A stretch of DNA of 64,000 bases, taken from assembly GCA_030055525.1 (NCBI GenBank), contig JASFYJ010000004.1, positions 80,394-144,393 of the forward strand. The letters are read 5' to 3'. Below, in pieces: positions 60,846-64,000 of this stretch. A model generated the notes under the pieces. That model did no database searches. It was given only the letters and a program-made list of their open reading frames with translations, and was not told the DNA's origin. This DNA comes from Archaeoglobales archaeon (GTDB lineage Archaea; Halobacteriota; Archaeoglobi; Archaeoglobales; Archaeoglobaceae). The translations under genes were made by a program, and so were the position numbers. The number at the start of each line of letters is the position of its first letter. Positions within the stretch are counted from its first letter, which is position 1.

Positions 60846-61365
60846 AGCAGTAAGAGTATTAGCTTTGGCTTACAGCAACGAGTTGAGTCATATATTTGGT
60901 GACTTAGAAATTGGAAGAAGTATATTACTCGAATATTTTTCGCAAAATCCATCTGGTTTTGTAGCAGTGGAAGATAGGGTTATCGGTTTTGCAAATATAT
61001 CTTTTAGAAAGAAGAGTTTGAGTTTTTTTAAGTTTATGTGCAAAAACCTCGGATTTTCGAGAGGTATAAGAGCTTCACTACTTCTGAAATTTCTCTGCCC
61101 CGATCCTAAGAAAGGTGAAGCGACGATAGATTTTATTGCTGTATCTCCATTAAAGCTGCGTAAAGGTGTAGCTTCAGCATTGATGAGTGCTATGTTTGAG
61201 GAGGCGATGAATAAAAAAGTCAAAAGAATCAAGTGTCTAGTTCCTTTGAATTCTTTGGATATCTTTGAAAATTTTGGCTTTAAAGCTGAGAAGTTGATAG
61301 AAAGCAAGTTCGCTTTAAAGCATGTTGGTAGAAAAGGATGGTGTTTGATGGTGAAGGAATTATGA
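60808..61365 (+). CDS. GNAT-family N-acetyltransferase
   Basis: Acetyltransferase (185 aa). TIDFIAVSPLKLRKGVASALMSAMFEEAM holds the acetyl-CoA motif A (RKGVASAL), and IKCLVPLNSLDIFENFGFKAE is motif B. The N-terminal half (residues 1-100) is typical for the fold. Target unknown. It overlaps both neighbours (38 nt and 4 nt), so it is in an operon. Confidence 0.85.
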   Translation: MKIERLRVEHLNEAVRVLALAYSNELSHIFGDLEIGRSILLEYFSQNPSGFVAVEDRVIGFANISFRKKSLSFFKFMCKNLGFSRGIRASLLLKFLCPDPKKGEATIDFIAVSPLKLRKGVASALMSAMFEEAMNKKVKRIKCLVPLNSLDIFENFGFKAEKLIESKFALKHVGRKGWCLMVKEL

Positions 61366-62579
61366 AAGTCGCCATAATAGGTGCAGGCTTGACTGGACTT
61401 GTAGCGGCTAATGAATTGAAGGATTACGTACAGGTGAAAGTTTTTGAAGCTGAAGAGGTTGGTGGGCTGGTGTCATCTTATTTTAACGATTCAAAGGGAT
61501 ATCACATCGAAAAGTTCTATCATCACTGTTTTAAAAACGATTTCGAACTTTTAAGGCTATTGAAAGAGTTGAGGTTATCATCAAAGCTTGTTTGGAAAAC
61601 GGTTAAAGTTGGAACAGCATTTGATGGAAAAATATTTTCTTTAAGCACTCCATTTGAAATTTTAAGATATCCATACCTTAATTTAAAAGAAAAGGTAAAG
61701 TTAGCTATGTTTACGATCAAAAGCAGGCGCAAAAATTATGAAACATTCGATGATGAATCTGCAATTGATGGTTTAAAAAAGGAGGTTGGTGAAGCTTTGC
61801 TAAGCAAGTTCTTTATGCCTCTCCTTAATGCAAAGTTTGGCGAGAATGCGAAGGATGTGAGTTACGCATGGCTTTTGGCGAGAGTTGCAATTAGAAGTAA
61901 CAGAAAATTGAAAGGGGAGGAGATAGGATATCTTAGACACGGATTTTGGCAGATCATTGAAAAATTAAGTGAAGATATAGATATAAAAAAAGAAAAAGCA
62001 AAGATAGAAAAATCCAGAGGTTGGGTTGTAAACGGAGAAGATTTTGATGCTGTAGTATTCACAGCACCCCTAAATGAGCTTAAAATAAACTTAAATTTGC
62101 CAGAAGTAAGATATCAGAGCTCTATATGTGCTCTTATAGCGCTTAAAAATCCTATAAGTGATGTTTACTGGATAAATTCTATCGGAACTACTTTTGGTGC
62201 AGTTATTGAGCATACTAACTTCATGCCCTTTGAAGATTACGGTGAAAATCTGCTCTACCTTGCAAGTTACACAACACCGAACTCAGAATTTTTTATGAAG
62301 GATGATAAAGAAATTTTGAAAATTTTCCTCTCGGATCTCAAAAACTTCGGTGTTAGAGATGAAGATATAGCATGGTCAAAGGTATTTAAAGCAAAATACA
62401 GCGGACCAATTTATGAAAGAGGCTATTCGAAGAAGATCACCCCATATAGGGTTGCAAAAGGATTTTACATTGCTGGAATGACCTCAAAGCCAAACTATCC
62501 GGAAAGAAGCATGAATGGTAGCATCAAAGCTGGAAAAGAGGTGGCAGAAAAACTGAAAAAGGATCTTGAATTAGATTGA
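61362..62579 (+). CDS. FAD-dependent amine-oxidase/protoporphyrinogen-oxidase-like protein
   Basis: Flavoprotein (405 aa) with the dinucleotide fold VAIIGAGLTGLVAANEL...VFEAEEVGGLVSSYF at the N-terminus and the closing motif GFYIAGMTSKPNYPERSMNGSIKAGKEVAEKL at the end. Central SAIDGLKKEVGEALLSKFFMPLLNAKFG is typical of the HemY/desaturase-like group. Its substrate could be a tetrapyrrole, isoprenoid or sugar nucleotide. The start ATG overlaps the GNAT stop (ATGA). Confidence 0.82.
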   Translation: MKVAIIGAGLTGLVAANELKDYVQVKVFEAEEVGGLVSSYFNDSKGYHIEKFYHHCFKNDFELLRLLKELRLSSKLVWKTVKVGTAFDGKIFSLSTPFEILRYPYLNLKEKVKLAMFTIKSRRKNYETFDDESAIDGLKKEVGEALLSKFFMPLLNAKFGENAKDVSYAWLLARVAIRSNRKLKGEEIGYLRHGFWQIIEKLSEDIDIKKEKAKIEKSRGWVVNGEDFDAVVFTAPLNELKINLNLPEVRYQSSICALIALKNPISDVYWINSIGTTFGAVIEHTNFMPFEDYGENLLYLASYTTPNSEFFMKDDKEILKIFLSDLKNFGVRDEDIAWSKVFKAKYSGPIYERGYSKKITPYRVAKGFYIAGMTSKPNYPERSMNGSIKAGKEVAEKLKKDLELD

Positions 62580-64000
62580 TCCTATCTTCTCTTTAGCAAT
62601 TAGACTGTGTTTTAAGGCCCTTACTGCTCTTTCAGGCGTTGGATAAACCGGGAATCCCAAAGTTTCTATTTTTCTTCTTATCTCAAAGAGTTCCATAATC
62701 TCGTACTTCAGAGTAAAGTAAAGTGGCTTTTCATAGCTCTTCACCCAGTCGAGTTCGAAAGTTAAGTTAGGCAAGCTCGGAATAAACAGCCCCGAAATGA
62801 TAGCATCTATCCCCTCATCCTCCATAAATATTTTTATAACATCAAATAAAACTCTATCTCCGTTCCTTTCAATGAATGGATAAAGATCTAAAGGATTGTT
62901 AATTGAATGCCATTCTGGTACGAGATCGTACAGTTTTGAAATTGAGATATCGGAATACTTTGCTAATCTCAAACCGTGTTCTTCAACAGCATCGGCGGAC
63001 ATGACGCATTCAGCACCAGATGGTTCGATAATAGCTACTCTATCCCCCTTAGGAAGTGGCTGTAAAGATATTGCCTTTACAGCATCAACGAGTTCTTCAA
63101 AATCCCTCGTTTTTACAACTCTTGCTTGCTTACATACTGCATCAAAAACCTCTTCACTCGTTGAAAGAGATGCTGTATGACTTAAAGCACTCCTCTTTCC
63201 AGCCTCAGTCCTTCCAGACTTTAAAACAACGATTGGCTTCTTACACGATTTCATGACTTCATAAAGTGCTCTTCCATTTTTGAAACCTTCAAAGTAAGCG
63301 GCAATTACCTTTGTTTTTTCATCTTGACATAGAAAATTTAACGCCTCATACTCCGTAACATCTGCAGTGTTTCCAAGTGCTAAAATCCTGCTAACACCTA
63401 TGTGGTGTAGATACAAGAGGCTAAAGTTTGCAAAGGCACCGCTTTGGGCTACAACTCCTATATTACCTTTCCCTATTTTTAACAGGTAAGAGAAGAAAGA
63501 AGTAAACTTTCCATCCATATCGAGAATGCCCATGGTATTTGGGCCTAAAATTCTCATACCATTCTTCTTTGCAATTTCAACCATTCTTTTCTCTATCTCA
63601 GCCCCCTTCTCCCAACCCTCCGAAAATCCACCGCTTAATACGATTGCTCCCTTTATTTTTTTTGCAACACACTCCTCTATTACGCTTGGAACAAATTTTG
63701 AAGGGACTGCAATTATCGCTATATCCACTTCCTCTGGGATGTCTTTAACTGAGGGATAACATTTTAATCCATAAATAAAATCAACCTTTGGATTTACTGG
63801 GAAAATTTTACCTTCAAACCCCATATTCTGGAGATTCAAAATCACTTGATTTCCGGGTTTTCCAGCTTCGCGTGATGCACCAACCACAGCAACGCTCCTC
63901 GGGTTGAAAAGCACGCTAAGATCGCCAAGCTCGTAGTTGAAGTTCTTCCTTTTTCCAACGACCATCCTAGCATCTGCAACTGCATAACCATTTTCATAAA
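62571..64000 (-). CDS. ADP-forming acyl-CoA synthetase, alpha domain with fused upstream beta end (partial)
   Basis: From about codon 13 onwards the protein is the NDP-forming acetyl-CoA synthetase alpha part (464 aa after the ATG at 63965). It has CoA-binding VAVVGASREAGKPGNQV, FPVNPKVDFIYGLKCYPSVKDIP, ILGPNTMGILD, the phosphohistidine loop SALSHTASLSTSEEV and VAIIEPSGAECVMSADAVEEHG. The 35 nt before that ATG stay in frame and read YENGYAVADAR, the usual end of the ATP-grasp beta subunit. So the gene seems to be a beta-alpha fusion cut by the window edge. It conserves energy as ATP from acyl-CoA. Confidence 0.88.
   Translation of the reverse strand, partial: YENGYAVADARMVVGKRKNFNYELGDLSVLFNPRSVAVVGASREAGKPGNQVILNLQNMGFEGKIFPVNPKVDFIYGLKCYPSVKDIPEEVDIAIIAVPSKFVPSVIEECVAKKIKGAIVLSGGFSEGWEKGAEIEKRMVEIAKKNGMRILGPNTMGILDMDGKFTSFFSYLLKIGKGNIGVVAQSGAFANFSLLYLHHIGVSRILALGNTADVTEYEALNFLCQDEKTKVIAAYFEGFKNGRALYEVMKSCKKPIVVLKSGRTEAGKRSALSHTASLSTSEEVFDAVCKQARVVKTRDFEELVDAVKAISLQPLPKGDRVAIIEPSGAECVMSADAVEEHGLRLAKYSDISISKLYDLVPEWHSINNPLDLYPFIERNGDRVLFDVIKIFMEDEGIDAIISGLFIPSLPNLTFELDWVKSYEKPLYFTLKYEIMELFEIRRKIETLGFPVYPTPERAVRALKHSLIAKEKIGSI

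Noticed and set aside
1..64000. CRISPR array, defence system or insertion sequence
   Set aside because: No regularly spaced repeats, cas genes or transposases were found on either strand by reading.

Overview
This window is from a methyl-coenzyme M reductase (MCR)-bearing euryarchaeon, most likely a member of the Archaeoglobales related to the Mcr-containing Archaeoglobi known from hot-spring metagenomes. The assignment is an inference. It rests on canonical mcrG/mcrA, a coenzyme F430 biosynthesis gene (cfbC), F420-dependent Mtd, CofC (F420) and MfnE (methanofuran), together with acyl-CoA dehydrogenases, an ADP-forming acyl-CoA synthetase and HdrD-like/FAD oxidoreductases. Gene order, archaeal information-processing genes, TATA boxes 22-28 nt ahead of many start codons and an archaeal 7S RNA make the domain certain.

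Region 1 (1-5.1 kb) is the C1 core: the end of mcrG, complete mcrA, a DUF2115 gene, convergent cfbC, a MarC-type membrane protein and mtd. Region 2 (5.2-11.8 kb) holds an ABC-2 exporter operon with a secreted Ig-like protein and an internal duplication, then an O-methyltransferase-like gene, a membrane protein and two transcription regulators. One regulator carries an 11-bp perfect inverted repeat across its start codon. Region 3 (11.8-21.3 kb) looks like one catabolic locus. A sodium:solute symporter with a small membrane partner diverges from an operon of CoA-acylating aldehyde dehydrogenase, helical protein, FAD oxidase, HdrD-like Fe-S protein, a CoM-methyltransferase/corrinoid-protein fusion and an arginase-family ureohydrolase. 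A cluster of GGTTAA repeats lies between the divergent promoters. The substrate is unknown; this is the best candidate for an undescribed system here.

Region 4 (21.3-24.4 kb) has polyprenol-type genes, a PUA protein, a bactofilin-like protein, the SRP RNA and a tRNA with anticodon CAU. Region 5 (24.4-29.9 kb) is a worn accessory stretch: a gene antisense into the tRNA, DUF169, a truncated STT3/AglB remnant, an acylphosphatase-coiled-coil fusion, a deleted methyltransferase pseudogene and a large acyl-CoA dehydrogenase. Region 6 (29.9-38.7 kb) is an information-processing block: L37Ae, Rpo12, S19e, PDCD5, L39e, L31e, aIF6, LX, prefoldin, FtsY, CofC, RfcS and Taw3.

Region 7 (38.7-51.6 kb) has an acyl-CoA dehydrogenase, a hydrolase, the rpoD-rps11-rps4-rps13 cluster, hisA/hisB, a CcmAB-like exporter, a CdrS-like regulator with ftsZ behind a strikingly foldable leader, MfnE, aEF-1beta, SerB and a cation-efflux protein. 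Region 8 (51.6-64 kb) carries aminotransferases, ribH, adenine deaminase, a phosphoribosyltransferase, an SCP2 protein, a zinc-finger rhomboid protease, RaSEA (archaeosine), ilvD, and the end of a fused ADP-forming acyl-CoA synthetase running off the window.
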